Assembly (NCBI GenBank): GCA_036675265.1
Contig: JAKFFJ010000076.1
Location: 186,001-250,000 of the forward strand
DNA from: CAMPJU01 sp036675265
Lineage (GTDB): Bacteria > Pseudomonadota > Gammaproteobacteria > Xanthomonadales > Xanthomonadaceae
Direction: 5' to 3'
Length of the DNA stretch: 64,000 bases
Shown: piece after piece, positions 18,502 through 27,830 of the stretch
Layout: every line of letters starts with the position of its first letter
Numbering within the stretch: the stretch's first letter is position 1
Program-made: the position numbers and the translations under genes
Notes under the pieces: generated by a model
The model's database searches: none
Seen by the model: only the letters and a program-made list of their open reading frames with translations
What the model was told of the DNA's origin: nothing

Positions 18502-21159
18502 ATGTCGAAGCCCAAGCCGCTCCCGCCGCAGGAATCGTTGCCTTTCCCGGAGCCTGCCACCGATGGGCCGGACGCCGTGTCGCACAGGTGTCCGCAGCCG
18601 GCGCGCGACGTCCGTCCCTGGTGGGCGCGCCTGCTCGGCCGGATGCTCGACCCGTGGATCGCCCTGGACGTGGTCCCGGAAACACCGGCGCTGTGCGACG
18701 AGGTCCGGCCGGTCTGCTACGTGCTCGAGGACTACGGGCTGTCCAACGCACTGGTCCTGGACCGCGCCTGCCGCCAGGCCGGCCTGCCGTCCCCGCTGCG
18801 CCCGTTGCCCGGCGTCCCGCTCGACCGCAGCCGCGGCTACGTCGCGCTCTCGCGCCGCAACGCGAGCGCGCTGCCCCCGGCACTGCGGCGCAAGAGCCAC
18901 GGACGCACCCACTCGGACTCGCTGGCACGGTTGCTGGAAGCACACCGCGAGGATCCCGCCCTCGACGTCCAACTGGTGCCGGTGTCGATCTTCGTCGGAC
19001 GCGCGCCGGACAAGCAGAGCGGCTGGTTCTCGGTGCTGTTCTCGGAGAACTGGGCGATCGTCGGCCGGTTCCGGCGGCTGCTCGCCATCCTCCTCAATGG
19101 TCGCGACACGCAGGTGCAGTTCGCGCCGCCCGTGCGGCTGCGGGAGATCGTCGACGAGGGGCTGGCGGAAGGGCTCGACCCGGAGCGCACCGTGCGCAAG
19201 CTCTCGCGGGTGCTACGCACGCACTTCCGGCGCATCCGCGAAGCGGTGATCGGGCCGGACCTGTCGACCCGCCGCCTGCTCGCCGACAAGGTGCTGTCCA
19301 GCGCGCCGGTGCTCGAGGCCATCGCCGAGCAGGCGCGGCGCGACAAGGGCAGCACGGCGGATGCGTGGCGCAAGGCGCATGCGTACGTCTGGGAGATCGC
19401 GGCGGATTATTCGCACCCGGTGGTGCGTTCGCTGGCGTCGATGCTCACGCCGGTCTGGAACCGCATCTACCGCGGCGTGCTCGTGCACCACCTGGACGAG
19501 GTCAAGGCCAACGCGCCCGGGCACGAAGTGGTCTACGTGCCCTGCCATCGCAGCCACATGGACTACCTGCTGCTCAGCTACCTGCTGTACACCCGCGGCA
19601 TCGTCCCACCGCACATCTTCGCCGGGATCAACCTCAACCTGCCGGTGATCGGCACCATCCTGCGCAAGGGCGGCGCGTTCTTCGCCCGGCGCAGCTTCCG
19701 CGGCAATGCACTCTATTCCGCGGTGTTCCGCGAGTACATGGCGCAGCTCGTCGCCGGCGGCTATTCCATCGAGTACTTCATCGAGGGCGGGCGTTCGCGC
19801 ACCGGCCGGCTGCTGCCGCCCAAGGGCGGCACGCTCGCGATGACGGTGCGCGGCTACCTGCGGCAGCCGACCCGCCCCGTGCTGTTCCAGCCCGTGTACA
19901 TCGGCTACGAGAAGCTGATGGAAGGCACCAGCTACCTCGACGAGCTGACCGGGAAGCCGAAGCAGAAGGAATCGATCTGGCAGCTGGTCACCGGCATCCC
20001 CAAGGTGCTGCGCTCCAACTACGGCCAGGTGGTGGTCAATTTCGGCGAGGCGATCCGGCTCAACGACATGCTCGACAGGCATGCGCCCGGCTGGGAAACC
20101 GAGCCGCTGTCCGACGACCAGAAGCCCGCGTGGCTGGCCGACACCGTCAGCGCGCTGGCCAACGACATCCAGGTCAACGTCAACCGCGCCGCGGACGTGA
20201 ACCCGGTGAACCTGCTGGCGATGGCCCTGCTGTCCACGCCCAAGCACGCGATGGGCGAGGCCGACCTGCTGGCGCAGATCGCGCTGTCCAAGAAGCTGCT
20301 CGACGAGTTGCCGTACTCGCGGCACGTGACCGTGACGCCCCACGCACCGGAGGAGATCGTCGCCCACGGCGAGGAGATCGGGATGCTGGCGCGCACGCCG
20401 CATCCGCTCGGCGACGTGCTGGGCGTGGACGGCGACACGGCGGTGCTGCTGAGCTACTTCCGCAACAACGTGCTGCACCTGTTCGTGGCCGCGGCGTGGA
20501 TCGCCGTGTGCTTCCAGAACAACCGGCGCATGAGCCGCAACGGCGTGTTGCGCCTGGGTCGCAGCGTCTACCCCTTCCTCCAGTCGGAACTGTTCCTGCC
20601 CTGGACGGAGGAGGAATTCGCCGGGCGCCTGTCGCGCACCATCGACATCTTCGCCGGGGAAGGACTGCTCGAGGTGGTCGGCGCGGACGACGGCGACATC
20701 CTCGCGCGCAACGCCGGGCAGACGGACGAGGTCTTCCGCCTGCGCGCCATCGGCCATTCGCTGCAGCAGGCGTTCGAGCGGTACTACATCGCGATCTCGG
20801 TCCTGGCCAAGAACGGTCCCGGCACGCTCAGCGCCGGCGAGCTGGAGCGGCTGTGCCAGCTCGCGGCGCAACGCCTGTCGCTGCTGTACGCCCCGGCGGC
20901 GCCGGAGTTCTTCGACCGCACGCTGTTCCGCGGCTTCATCCAGAAGCTGCGCGAGCTGAAGCTGGTGTGGCCCGACGCCGAAGGCAAGCTCACGTTCGAC
21001 CAGCGCCTGGATGCCTGGGCGCGCGATGCCAAGGTCATCCTCGGTCGCGAATTGCGGCACACCATCGAGAAGATCAGCCCGGAGACACCGAAGGGCGACG
21101 ATCCGCCCCCCGATGCGCCTGGCCCCCACGCGCCCGGGGACGAGCCCGCGGGCGCCTAG
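18502..21159 (+). CDS. plsB: Glycerol-3-phosphate 1-O-acyltransferase PlsB
   Basis: An 885-residue membrane acyltransferase, slightly longer than E. coli PlsB. Block I HRSHMD (H349, D354) is the catalytic HX4D. Block II GGAFFARRSF, block III YFIEGGRSRTGR and block IV RPVLFQPVYIGYEKLMEG follow. It makes lysophosphatidic acid, the first step of phospholipid synthesis. An in-frame ATG at 18493 would add three residues. The stop shares CTAG with the convergent gene. Confidence 0.95.
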   Translation: MSKPKPLPPQESLPFPEPATDGPDAVSHRCPQPARDVRPWWARLLGRMLDPWIALDVVPETPALCDEVRPVCYVLEDYGLSNALVLDRACRQAGLPSPLRPLPGVPLDRSRGYVALSRRNASALPPALRRKSHGRTHSDSLARLLEAHREDPALDVQLVPVSIFVGRAPDKQSGWFSVLFSENWAIVGRFRRLLAILLNGRDTQVQFAPPVRLREIVDEGLAEGLDPERTVRKLSRVLRTHFRRIREAVIGPDLSTRRLLADKVLSSAPVLEAIAEQARRDKGSTADAWRKAHAYVWEIAADYSHPVVRSLASMLTPVWNRIYRGVLVHHLDEVKANAPGHEVVYVPCHRSHMDYLLLSYLLYTRGIVPPHIFAGINLNLPVIGTILRKGGAFFARRSFRGNALYSAVFREYMAQLVAGGYSIEYFIEGGRSRTGRLLPPKGGTLAMTVRGYLRQPTRPVLFQPVYIGYEKLMEGTSYLDELTGKPKQKESIWQLVTGIPKVLRSNYGQVVVNFGEAIRLNDMLDRHAPGWETEPLSDDQKPAWLADTVSALANDIQVNVNRAADVNPVNLLAMALLSTPKHAMGEADLLAQIALSKKLLDELPYSRHVTVTPHAPEEIVAHGEEIGMLARTPHPLGDVLGVDGDTAVLLSYFRNNVLHLFVAAAWIAVCFQNNRRMSRNGVLRLGRSVYPFLQSELFLPWTEEEFAGRLSRTIDIFAGEGLLEVVGADDGDILARNAGQTDEVFRLRAIGHSLQQAFERYYIAISVLAKNGPGTLSAGELERLCQLAAQRLSLLYAPAAPEFFDRTLFRGFIQKLRELKLVWPDAEGKLTFDQRLDAWARDAKVILGRELRHTIEKISPETPKGDDPPPDAPGPHAPGDEPAGA

Positions 21160-22688
21160 TCGTCGATGGCGCCGCCGACGCTCCCCGCGTCCGCCAGGTA
21201 GGTGCCGTAGACCAGGCTGGCACCGTCACGGTGCAGCTTCGCCAGGAAGGCGCCCGTGCGGGCCACCGTGGCGTCGCGCGCCGGGAACCGGGACGGGAAG
21301 TCCGCCGACGCGGTGTGCCCGGACACGTAGGCATGGCCGTCGTCGTCCAGCGCGACGCGGTGGCCGCCGTCGTCCGCGCTGCCGCCCAGGTAGGTGGCGA
21401 ATGCGAGGACGCCGCCGCGCTCGAACTTGGCGACGAAGGCATCGGTCCCCGCCGGGTCGGCGACCTGGAGCGCCCCGGGCGTGGTCGGGAAGTTCCGCGT
21501 CGACGAGGTATCGCCGGTGACCCAGGTGGTCCCGTCTGCACCGACCGCGACGCCCCGGGCGACATCTCGCGCGTTGCCGCCCAGGTAGGTACTGAAGGCG
21601 GGCCGGTCCATCAGGGGGCCAAGGCTGAGCACGAACGCATCGCTGGCACCTGCCCGTCGGCGCTGGTGTGCCTCCACCACCGGGAAGTCCGTCGAACGGG
21701 TGGTGCCCACGACATGCGCGGCGCCGCGCGGGCCGATCGCGAGCGCCAGGGCGGCGTCGTCGTCCGAGCCACCGATGTAGGCGCATTCCGGGGCGGCGCT
21801 GGTCGCGCCGAGCCGGCAGGCGAATGCGTCGCCGTCGCCGCGCTTGCCGGTGGCGGACAGCGCCCGGCCGACGGCCCAGACCGCGCCGGTGGCGTCGACT
21901 TCGACGGCGCGCGCAGGCCCCGGCCATGGGCCGGCGTCGCCGGCCGCGGCGCCGACCGGGAACGCGAGCACGGGGACGACCACCAGTGGCAACGACCGGT
22001 CGTAAAGGCCGAACGCCATGGCCACCGTGTCGTCGTCGAGCCGCCAGTAGCGGCTGTCGACGGCGCGGCGCGTGCCATCGACGAGCTGCCAGGCGAGCGG
22101 GCGGTGCAGCTGCAGCGTCGTCTGGCCCGTGTCGAGTCGGAGGTCGCCGGCGGCATCGAGCGCCACGTCGCGCACGCCGCCGATGTCGAATGCGACCAGC
22201 CCGGGCGTCGCGCCCGGCGCGAACGTGAAGCCGAGTTCCAGCCGGCCCGCGTGGCCGCGGAACTCGAGGTCGATCCCGTCATGGATCCCGGAGAACATCG
22301 CCTGGCCATGCAGCGGCACCGCGTGCTGCCAGCGGCCGGGGTCGTTGCCCCTGAAGTGGTGGCTCGCGCCGGGCAGGCGGCCGATGCCCGAGGCATGGGC
22401 CCGGTGCATGCCGGCGATGGAGAGGTGCACCTCGCCGCCGGGCAGGCGGAGCGCCGCACCGGTGTCCTCCAGGCGCAGTGCGAACCCGTTGCCCCGCGCG
22501 ACGAACCGGACCCAGGGATCGGCCTGCCCCAGGTTGGATTCGAATGCCAGGCCAGCCGGCGGGGCCGGGCCGTCCTCGGCGGCGTGGGCGTCCGGGCGCG
22601 GTGCGGCGTCTACGCCGCCCACCAGGTGGCAGGCCGTGGACGACAGCAGGAACGCGATGCCGCTTGCCAGTGACGCAAGGATTTTCAC
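21156..22688 (-). CDS. SBBP-type beta-propeller repeat lipoprotein
   Basis: A 510-residue exported protein. I chose the GTG at 22688 because a strong GGGGAGG site lies 6 nt upstream and the product then starts directly with a lipoprotein signal (KILASLASGIAFLLSSTAC). The N-terminal part (AFESNLGQADPWVRFVARG) is the DUF7948-like lead typical of SBBP proteins. Repeated modules follow, of the form F-x-T-Y-L-G-G-x-x-x-D and ...GHAYVSGHTASADFP, i.e. beta-propeller blades. The role is unknown, perhaps surface binding. TGAA repeats with 10-bp spacing lie upstream. Confidence 0.82.
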   Translation of the reverse strand: MKILASLASGIAFLLSSTACHLVGGVDAAPRPDAHAAEDGPAPPAGLAFESNLGQADPWVRFVARGNGFALRLEDTGAALRLPGGEVHLSIAGMHRAHASGIGRLPGASHHFRGNDPGRWQHAVPLHGQAMFSGIHDGIDLEFRGHAGRLELGFTFAPGATPGLVAFDIGGVRDVALDAAGDLRLDTGQTTLQLHRPLAWQLVDGTRRAVDSRYWRLDDDTVAMAFGLYDRSLPLVVVPVLAFPVGAAAGDAGPWPGPARAVEVDATGAVWAVGRALSATGKRGDGDAFACRLGATSAAPECAYIGGSDDDAALALAIGPRGAAHVVGTTRSTDFPVVEAHQRRRAGASDAFVLSLGPLMDRPAFSTYLGGNARDVARGVAVGADGTTWVTGDTSSTRNFPTTPGALQVADPAGTDAFVAKFERGGVLAFATYLGGSADDGGHRVALDDDGHAYVSGHTASADFPSRFPARDATVARTGAFLAKLHRDGASLVYGTYLADAGSVGGAIDD

Positions 22689-22809
22689 CTGCACCTCCCC
22701 CCGGAGCATTGTGCCGGGCCAGGTGGCCCGGCGCGACCCGCCTGGGCCGCACCGGAGGGAGGGTCCCCCGAATTCCCCGGCCAGTCCTTCCCGGTCCGGG
22801 GAATCGGTC

Positions 22810-22823
22810 TGAAGATTCCTGAA
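22810..22823. promoter_or_regulatory. Tandem TGAA half-sites with 10-bp period (candidate operator)
   Basis: TGAA occurs at 22810-22813 and again at 22820-22823, exactly 10 bp apart, 120 bp upstream of the SBBP gene. The same half-site and period occur three times at 25001-25024. Tandem direct half-sites about 10-11 bp apart are what OmpR/PhoB winged-helix proteins bind (family knowledge). Assignment to the adjacent regulator is inference. Confidence 0.4.
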
Positions 22824-22828
22824 AGGAC

Positions 22829-24931
22829 TCAGTCGATCGGGAAGGGTGCCGTTTCGCGGTCGTAGAAGTTGCCGCGCTGGTGCTGGACGTCCAGGTCCAG
22901 GTCGCCGTCGGCGTCCCAGGCCAGCTCCTCGATCACGAAGATCCGGTTCCCGTCCACCGCCAGCGGATGCCAGCGGCGCTGGGTGTACACGAAGCACCCG
23001 TTGACCGGTGGCGTGCAGCTGGGCACCCAGCCGGTGTTGTCGTAGTACACGGTGGATTCCATGGAGCCGGCGTCCGGATTGAAGCGCCAGGTTTGCCGCG
23101 TCTTGTAGGTGTTCGGGTCGCCGGCATAGCGCGAGGCCATCACCGCGGAACCGTCCGGGTCCAGCACCAGGTACAGGCCCACCAGGGACGGCTCGTAGGC
23201 CGCCTGGCTCAGGTCGAATCCGCCGCGCCAGGAATCGGCGAGGTTCGCGGCATCGAAGACCAGCGAGCCGTCGAACTCGTTCGAGATCGACCATTCCGCG
23301 AGCATCTTCCCGTTCCACTCGTGGACCGCGATCACCCCGTCTGCCTTGCCACCGTCGGTGGCCAGCCGGGTGTAGCGGCTCCACGAGCCATCCGCGTACT
23401 CGACCTGCAGCCTGCCCTCGGCATCCAGCGTCCATCCGAACGCCGTGCCGTCATCGCGCTGGCCCGTGCCGTCGGCCGCGAAGTCCATCAAGGCGTAACC
23501 CGAGGCGTTGATGTGCGCGGGCCGCACCACCGGCAGCGTGCGCAGGGCGGGGAATTCGGTGGCGAGGAAGGGGTTGCCGGCCGCGCCGTCGTGGATCGCC
23601 ATCATCGAGCCGCTGTAGGCCGTGTCGAACGCGCCGAGCTCCGGGTTGTCCGGGTACGACACGTGCGACTGGTAGCGCACGCCGAAGATGTCCCGGCCCC
23701 CACCGTCCACCAGCCGCGTCACCGACACCTGGTTCTGGGTGACGTGCTGGCGCACCTGGCCATAGCCGGGAATGTTCGGATAGCTGGTGAACGTGACCGG
23801 GTTGTTGAAGATCGCGACCGCTTCGTTGCCGGCGAACGTCCAGGTCAGCGACGGATCGCCGTTGAGCGCGGTGTTGAGATAGCGGCCGGTGCCGTCCGCC
23901 GCCAGTTCCAGCCGCTCACCCTGCCCGATGCCCACCCGGATCGTGCCGGGGGCGCCGATCTCGTTGATCAGGGTGTACTCGCCGACGTAGTCGGCCGCGG
24001 TCGCGGGTGGAGTCACCGCCGGGTCGGCCAGCGTCGCCTGCGATGCCTCCTCCAGCGCGCCCGGCGCCGTGGCCTCGGCCTCGGCGACGAACGCCTGGAA
24101 CGCACCCGCATCACTGATCATTTCCAGCGTGTCGTCGACGCCCGCCGGCAGCGCGAAGCCTTCGTCGACCACCAGCTTGATCGCCGCCGCCATCTGCAGC
24201 AGCGCGCCCATGTCGAGGGCGTCGCGCGCGGCCTGGAGTTCGGCGTCCGTGGTGATCTCGCCGGGGCTCGCCGCCTGGAGCAGGAAGGCCTCCGCCGTGC
24301 TGACGTGGGTCACCTGGACCTGGTTGTTCTCGGTGCGATCGAGCACGCCGTCGCCCGCTTCCGCGCGCAGCCGGTCGAACTGGCCCAGGACGCTGAGGAA
24401 GTTGACGACCGCCTGGTCGGCGCCGCCGCGGGCCCCGAGCACGACCATGTCGTCGCCGGTGCCGATCATGCTCAGGCGGTACTCGCCGTCCGCGTTCGCG
24501 GTGGTCAGGTAGCTGCGACCGCCGATCGTCGCGCGCACCTCCGCGAAGGGAATCGGCGCATCGACCACGGCGCCTTCGATCGTGAAGGCGACGCCGACGT
24601 CGACGGACACCGTCCCCACGGACGGCCGGCCACTCCCCACGATCCGGTATTGGAAGCTGTCGCTGCCCTCGAAGCCCGCTTCGGGCTGGTAGACGACGTG
24701 GGTGCCCACCACGCGTGCCTTGCCGTGCGACGGCTGGCTGGCCACGGTCACCATCGCCTTGCCGCTGCCCAGCGTGTCGTTGGCCAGCACGTCGATGGCG
24801 ACGGGGATGGCGACGACGGTCACCGCCTCGTCGGGCTGGACCGCGTGCGGCGTCGGCGCGCCCTTGCCGAACGCGGGCAGGCACAAGGCCATTCCCGCTG
24901 CCAGGAAAAACAGCTTGCTGTTGCGTTGCAT
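22829..24931 (-). CDS. Large exported protein with Ig-like (cadherin-type) N-terminal domain
   Basis: A 700-residue protein with a signal peptide (NSKLFFLAAGMALCLPAFG). Residues about 30-115 form a bacterial Ig/cadherin-like module with AIDVLANDTLGSG, VVYQPEAGFEGSDSFQYRI and PSVGTVSVDV. A carboxypeptidase-like regulatory fold may follow (EVRATIGGRSYLTTANADGEYRL). The C-terminal 400 residues have repeated D-G-T-G-R/Q type strands and no known enzyme motif. It probably acts at the cell surface or is secreted. The ATG at 24931 follows a GGGGAAG ribosome binding site. Confidence 0.75.
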   Translation of the reverse strand: MQRNSKLFFLAAGMALCLPAFGKGAPTPHAVQPDEAVTVVAIPVAIDVLANDTLGSGKAMVTVASQPSHGKARVVGTHVVYQPEAGFEGSDSFQYRIVGSGRPSVGTVSVDVGVAFTIEGAVVDAPIPFAEVRATIGGRSYLTTANADGEYRLSMIGTGDDMVVLGARGGADQAVVNFLSVLGQFDRLRAEAGDGVLDRTENNQVQVTHVSTAEAFLLQAASPGEITTDAELQAARDALDMGALLQMAAAIKLVVDEGFALPAGVDDTLEMISDAGAFQAFVAEAEATAPGALEEASQATLADPAVTPPATAADYVGEYTLINEIGAPGTIRVGIGQGERLELAADGTGRYLNTALNGDPSLTWTFAGNEAVAIFNNPVTFTSYPNIPGYGQVRQHVTQNQVSVTRLVDGGGRDIFGVRYQSHVSYPDNPELGAFDTAYSGSMMAIHDGAAGNPFLATEFPALRTLPVVRPAHINASGYALMDFAADGTGQRDDGTAFGWTLDAEGRLQVEYADGSWSRYTRLATDGGKADGVIAVHEWNGKMLAEWSISNEFDGSLVFDAANLADSWRGGFDLSQAAYEPSLVGLYLVLDPDGSAVMASRYAGDPNTYKTRQTWRFNPDAGSMESTVYYDNTGWVPSCTPPVNGCFVYTQRRWHPLAVDGNRIFVIEELAWDADGDLDLDVQHQRGNFYDRETAPFPID

Positions 24932-25000
24932 GTCCACTTCCCCGGTTGTGATCGCACACTGACAACGCGCGTGATGGCCGGCGCCGGACAGTTGCAACGC

Positions 25001-25024
25001 TGAAAGATCCTGAAGGCTCGTGAA
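25001..25024. promoter_or_regulatory. Three TGAA half-sites with exact 10-bp period (candidate operator)
   Basis: TGAA occurs at 25001, 25011 and 25021, each followed by A/G-rich bases. The array lies in the 185-bp divergent region, 69 bp before the Ig-domain gene (minus) and 92 bp before the winged-helix kinase gene (plus). A matching pair stands upstream of the SBBP gene at 22810. The spacing fits a PhoB/OmpR-type array bound on one DNA face. Confidence 0.5.
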
Positions 25025-25116
25025 GGTCGAGGTCGCCCCGGGGATTGAACGGCGGGACGCACGCGGCGAAGATGCGGATGACACGGGGGAGGGGCGCGGC
25101 ACGCGCCGGCGCGACC

Positions 25117-27531
25117 ATGGGCGAGCACGCACCGGGCATCTGGCGATTCGGCGCCGTCGAACTCGACGAGCAGCTGGCGGAACTGCGCGTGGCCGGACAG
25201 GCCGTGCCGATCGACCGTAGCAGCTACGACATCCTGCTGGCGCTGCTGCGCCACAGCGGCGAGGTCGTCACCAAGGACGAGCTGCTGGAAGCGGGCTGGC
25301 CCGGCCGGGTGGTGTCCGAGAATTCACTGGCCAAGGCGGTCAGCCGGTTGCGCCAGGCGCTGGGCGACGAGGCCGCGGCACTGCGCGTGGTGCATGGTTA
25401 CGGCTATCGCCTGACCGCGGCAGTCCGGTGCGAGGCGCCGGACGACACCGGCGCGGCGCCCACGCCCCCCTGGCCGGCGGGCCTGCAGCCCGGCGACCCG
25501 TTGCCCCAGCGCCCCGGCTGGCACCTGGAGCGCCCGATCGGGCAGGGCGCCACCGGCGTGATCTGGCTGGCGGCCGGCGCCGACGGCGAACAGCGCGCAG
25601 TGAAGTTCGCCCACGGCGAGGACGGCCTGCGCGGGCTCAAGCGCGAGATCGCCCTGGCGCGCTACCTGCGTTCCGCGCGTGCGGACTTCACCGCGGTCGC
25701 GCCGGTGCTGGGGTGGAACCTGGCGCACGCCCCGTACTTCGTGGAGTTCCCCTGGTACCGGGACGGGTCGCTGCGCGACTGGGCCGACGCGCGGGGCGGG
25801 CTGGCGAACGTCCCGCTCGCGGAGCGGCTGCAACTGGCCATCCTCCTGTGCGAGGCCGTCGCGGACCTGCATGAGGTCGGCATCATCCATCGCGACCTGA
25901 AGCCCGAGAACATCTTCATGGTGCCGGGCCAGGCGCCCGGCGCAGGCAACGGCACGGTCGCGGGCGCGGACTGGCGCCTGGTCCTCGGCGACCTCGGCGC
26001 GAGCGATGCCGCGGCGTCGGCGCAGCTCGCCGCGCTCGGCATCACCATGAGCATCCTGGATACCGCCGCGGAGTCGCCGCGTCCGCACGTCTACGGCAGC
26101 ATGCTCTACATCGCGCCGGAGGTCATCGCCGGGGAGGTCCCGACCCAGCGCAGCGACGTGTTCGCGCTGGGCGTGCTGGTCTACCAGCTGGCGGTGGGCG
26201 ACCTGCGACGGTCGCTGGCCCCGGGCTGGGAGGGCGATGTCGGCGACGAGCTGCTGCGCGAGGACATCGCCCTGGCCGCCGCCGTCAACCCGGAGCGCCG
26301 CCTGCTGTCCGCGCACGCGCTCGCCGCGCGCCTGCGCGACCTGGACCTGCGCCGCAGCCAGCGCGACGCACAGCGGGAGGTCGAGCGCCAGCACGCGCGG
26401 ATGCAGCGCACGCTGGAGCGCGCGCGCAGCAGGCGGCCGTGGCTGGTCTCCACGGTCGTCGTGCTGCTGCTGGGGATCGCCATGTCTTCCTACCTGTACG
26501 CAAAGGCGCTGGCCGCGGGTCGTGCCGCCAGCGAACAGGCCGCCGTCGCCGACGCCGTCATCCGCTTCTTCAACCAGGACGTGCTCAGCGCCGCTTCGCC
26601 CTATGCGCAGAACGAGCGCGACGAACTGACGGTCCGCGAAGCCATCGACCACGCCGTCACCCGCATCGATGAACGCCTCAGCGACCAGCCCGTGGTCGAA
26701 GCCACCGTGCGGATGACCATCGGCCAGGTCTACGGCGAAGCGATGCAGATCGCCCCGGCCATCGAGCAGGAGCGCCGCGCCGTGGCGTTGTTCGAGCGGC
26801 ACCTGGGCCTGGAGGACACGCGCACGCAGCAGGCGCGCTACACGCTCGCCATCGACCTGACGGACGATTCACGCTTCGAGGAAGCCAAGCAGCTGATCGA
26901 CGGCACCGATGCACTGCGCAGGCAGCTGGACCTGGCCGACGTCGAGACCGCCCTGCTCTCGCACCGGGCAGGCTGCTACTGGCACATCAGGCGCAAGCAG
27001 TACGACGCGGGGCAGGCCGACTGCGAGAACGTGGTCGCATCGCAGCTCGCCGTCGACGCCAGCGACCACAACGCGCTGATCAAGGCGCGTGCCAATGTCG
27101 CCGTGCTGCACAGCCGCGCCGGGCGCTCGGCGCAGGCCGAGGAACAGTTCGCGAAGATCGACGAGGCGTTCGCCGCCCTCGGTGACCGGGACAGCCCGAC
27201 GCGGCTGCGGTTCCAGTACCTGCACGGCATGAACCTGCTGGCGCTCGAGCGCTTCGAGGACGCCGAGCGCGTGCTCGGCGCCGCCTATCGCGGCTCGGTG
27301 GCCGCACTCGGCGCCGACAACCCGCACACGCTCGAAGCCGAGATGGGCATGGCCAGGCTGCACGTCATGCGCGGCCGGCATGCGAAGGCCGTGCCCTTGC
27401 TGCAACACGCCTACGCCACGTATGCGCGGCTGCTCGGCGACGACAGCCACTTCACCCTGGCGGCTCGCCGCGCGCTCGATGCCGCACGATGCGCATCGGG
27501 CCAGCACGCCGTGCCCGGGCGGGCCTGCTAG
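25117..27531 (+). CDS. OmpR-type winged helix fused to a membrane Ser/Thr kinase with TPR tail
   Basis: An 804-residue fusion. Residues about 8-102 are an OmpR/PhoB C-terminal DNA-binding domain (FGAVELDEQLAEL, then VSENSLAKAVSRLRQALGD and VVHGYGYRL). The kinase domain spans about 135-410: GQGATG loop 142-147, K163 in AVKF, HRDLKPEN 258-265 and DLG at 292-294 in place of DFG, then APE at 333-335. One membrane segment lies at 441-460. The remainder is TPR-like and presumably periplasmic. The layout resembles CadC-like one-component membrane regulators with a kinase inserted. The ATG at 25117 puts the wing domain at the N-terminus. It is divergent from the Ig-domain gene. Confidence 0.85.
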   Translation: MGEHAPGIWRFGAVELDEQLAELRVAGQAVPIDRSSYDILLALLRHSGEVVTKDELLEAGWPGRVVSENSLAKAVSRLRQALGDEAAALRVVHGYGYRLTAAVRCEAPDDTGAAPTPPWPAGLQPGDPLPQRPGWHLERPIGQGATGVIWLAAGADGEQRAVKFAHGEDGLRGLKREIALARYLRSARADFTAVAPVLGWNLAHAPYFVEFPWYRDGSLRDWADARGGLANVPLAERLQLAILLCEAVADLHEVGIIHRDLKPENIFMVPGQAPGAGNGTVAGADWRLVLGDLGASDAAASAQLAALGITMSILDTAAESPRPHVYGSMLYIAPEVIAGEVPTQRSDVFALGVLVYQLAVGDLRRSLAPGWEGDVGDELLREDIALAAAVNPERRLLSAHALAARLRDLDLRRSQRDAQREVERQHARMQRTLERARSRRPWLVSTVVVLLLGIAMSSYLYAKALAAGRAASEQAAVADAVIRFFNQDVLSAASPYAQNERDELTVREAIDHAVTRIDERLSDQPVVEATVRMTIGQVYGEAMQIAPAIEQERRAVALFERHLGLEDTRTQQARYTLAIDLTDDSRFEEAKQLIDGTDALRRQLDLADVETALLSHRAGCYWHIRRKQYDAGQADCENVVASQLAVDASDHNALIKARANVAVLHSRAGRSAQAEEQFAKIDEAFAALGDRDSPTRLRFQYLHGMNLLALERFEDAERVLGAAYRGSVAALGADNPHTLEAEMGMARLHVMRGRHAKAVPLLQHAYATYARLLGDDSHFTLAARRALDAARCASGQHAVPGRAC

Positions 27532-27746
27532 GCCGGTTCGTCCGGGATCAGTGCACTTTCCAGCCGCGCGATCTGGTCCTTGAGCAGCAGCTTGCGCTTC
27601 TTCAGGCGCTTGACGGCGAGTTCGTCCGCTTCGATGTCGCTCTGCAGGCGCGCGATCGCATCGTCCAGGTCGCGATGTTCCAGCCGCAATTCCGCGACGC
27701 GCCGGTGCATGGCGGCCAGTTCGGCGGGATCCTGGGTCTGGGTCAC
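27528..27746 (-). CDS. YdcH/DUF465 family small coiled-coil protein
   Basis: A 72-residue helical protein. The LRLEHRDLDDAIARL motif followed by LKKRKLLLKDQIARLE is the DUF465 signature. The function is unknown. The longest frame starts with GTG at 27746 without an obvious ribosome binding site; an ATG at 27710 would give 60 residues but would cut into the first helix. The stop shares CTAG (27528-27531) with the convergent winged-helix kinase gene. Confidence 0.85.
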   Translation of the reverse strand: MTQTQDPAELAAMHRRVAELRLEHRDLDDAIARLQSDIEADELAVKRLKKRKLLLKDQIARLESALIPDEPA

Positions 27747-27830
27747 GCCGCCAGCTTAATGCGTCCCCGGCAGCGCGTGTCACCGCCACCCGCGGCGCTA
27801 GAATGTTCGACCGCCCTGCCTGCAACGACG

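Noticed and set aside
18588..22673. 1361-codon plus-strand frame over plsB and the SBBP gene
   Set aside because: Frame produced by high GC. It crosses two convincing genes and has low-complexity Arg/Ala-rich sequence.
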